Assembly (NCBI GenBank): GCA_013396525.1
Contig: VWYX01000711.1
Location: 186,001-250,000, forward strand
From: Chaetorhynchus papuensis
Lineage: Eukaryota; Chordata; Aves; Passeriformes; Rhipiduridae
DNA: 64,000 nt
Reading direction: 5' to 3'
In this document: piece after piece, positions 63,882 through 64,000 of the stretch
How the letters are laid out: every line of letters starts with the position of its first letter
How positions within the stretch are numbered: the first letter of the stretch is position 1
The notes under the pieces: model-generated
Database searches by the model: none
Seen by the model: only the letters and a program-made list of their open reading frames with translations
What the model was told of the DNA's origin: nothing
Translations under genes and position numbers: made by a program

Positions 63882-64000
63882 TTCTGAGAGACCTTCAGGG
63901 CATCTCCTAGGTGGAGAGAAAATATTTTGATTTTAAATCAAAATTAAGCAGGCAGAAAAAAAAAGCCACCACAGAATCTGGGAAAATGAGGTAGGGAAAA

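Noticed and set aside
1..64000. CRISPR arrays, operons, tRNA or rRNA genes, or a novel multi-gene system
   Set aside because: No spaced direct-repeat array, no tandem coding genes and no RNA-gene pattern were seen. The window is an avian single-gene locus with large introns and retroelements.

Overview
This is a vertebrate nuclear window, almost certainly from a bird and probably a songbird. Avian CR1 LINE copies occur on both strands, with the typical 3' end that closes on ATTCTATGAT-like sequence. There are also solo LTRs of types I associate with passerine genomes. Coding density is very low. One gene is clearly present, on the + strand: MARCHF11 (MARCH11), a membrane-anchored RING-CH E3 ubiquitin ligase.

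Layout. Positions 1-10.9 kb are upstream intergenic DNA with no gene I can support. At 10.99-12.1 kb lies a GC-rich, CpG-dense island that holds the promoter region and MARCHF11 exon 1. A run of Ns (11365-11600) interrupts it and probably hides the start codon. Exon 2 (12871-13026) follows a 969-bp intron. A 22.7-kb intron 2 carries several CR1 fragments. Exon 3 (35684-35876), a 7.1-kb intron 3 and exon 4 (42956-43278, stop codon included) complete the gene. All splice sites are GT-AG, the phases agree, and the four exons join into one open frame of 313 codons counted from the first visible in-frame ATG.

From 44.4 to 50.3 kb, just past the gene, there is a dense retroelement cluster. A minus-strand CR1 is split by a 691-bp solo LTR with a perfect 5-bp target-site duplication, and a second ERV-like segment adjoins the CR1 at its 5' side. 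Another CR1, an uncertain retroelement-like block and a plus-strand solo LTR follow. From 50.3 kb to the end is intergenic, with one CR1 3' end (57.2 kb), microsatellites and an 87-base A run near the right edge.

How it works together: the window is one regulatory and transcription unit plus transposon debris. The protein has the complete C4HC3 zinc-binding set, two transmembrane segments, a YxxPhi sorting signal and a C-terminal class I PDZ ligand, as expected for MARCH11. I found no undescribed multi-gene system. The points most worth a second look are the hidden N-terminus, the nested LTR-in-CR1, a 3'-truncated CR1 in intron 2, a perfect CRE site in intron 1 and the poly(A) tract.
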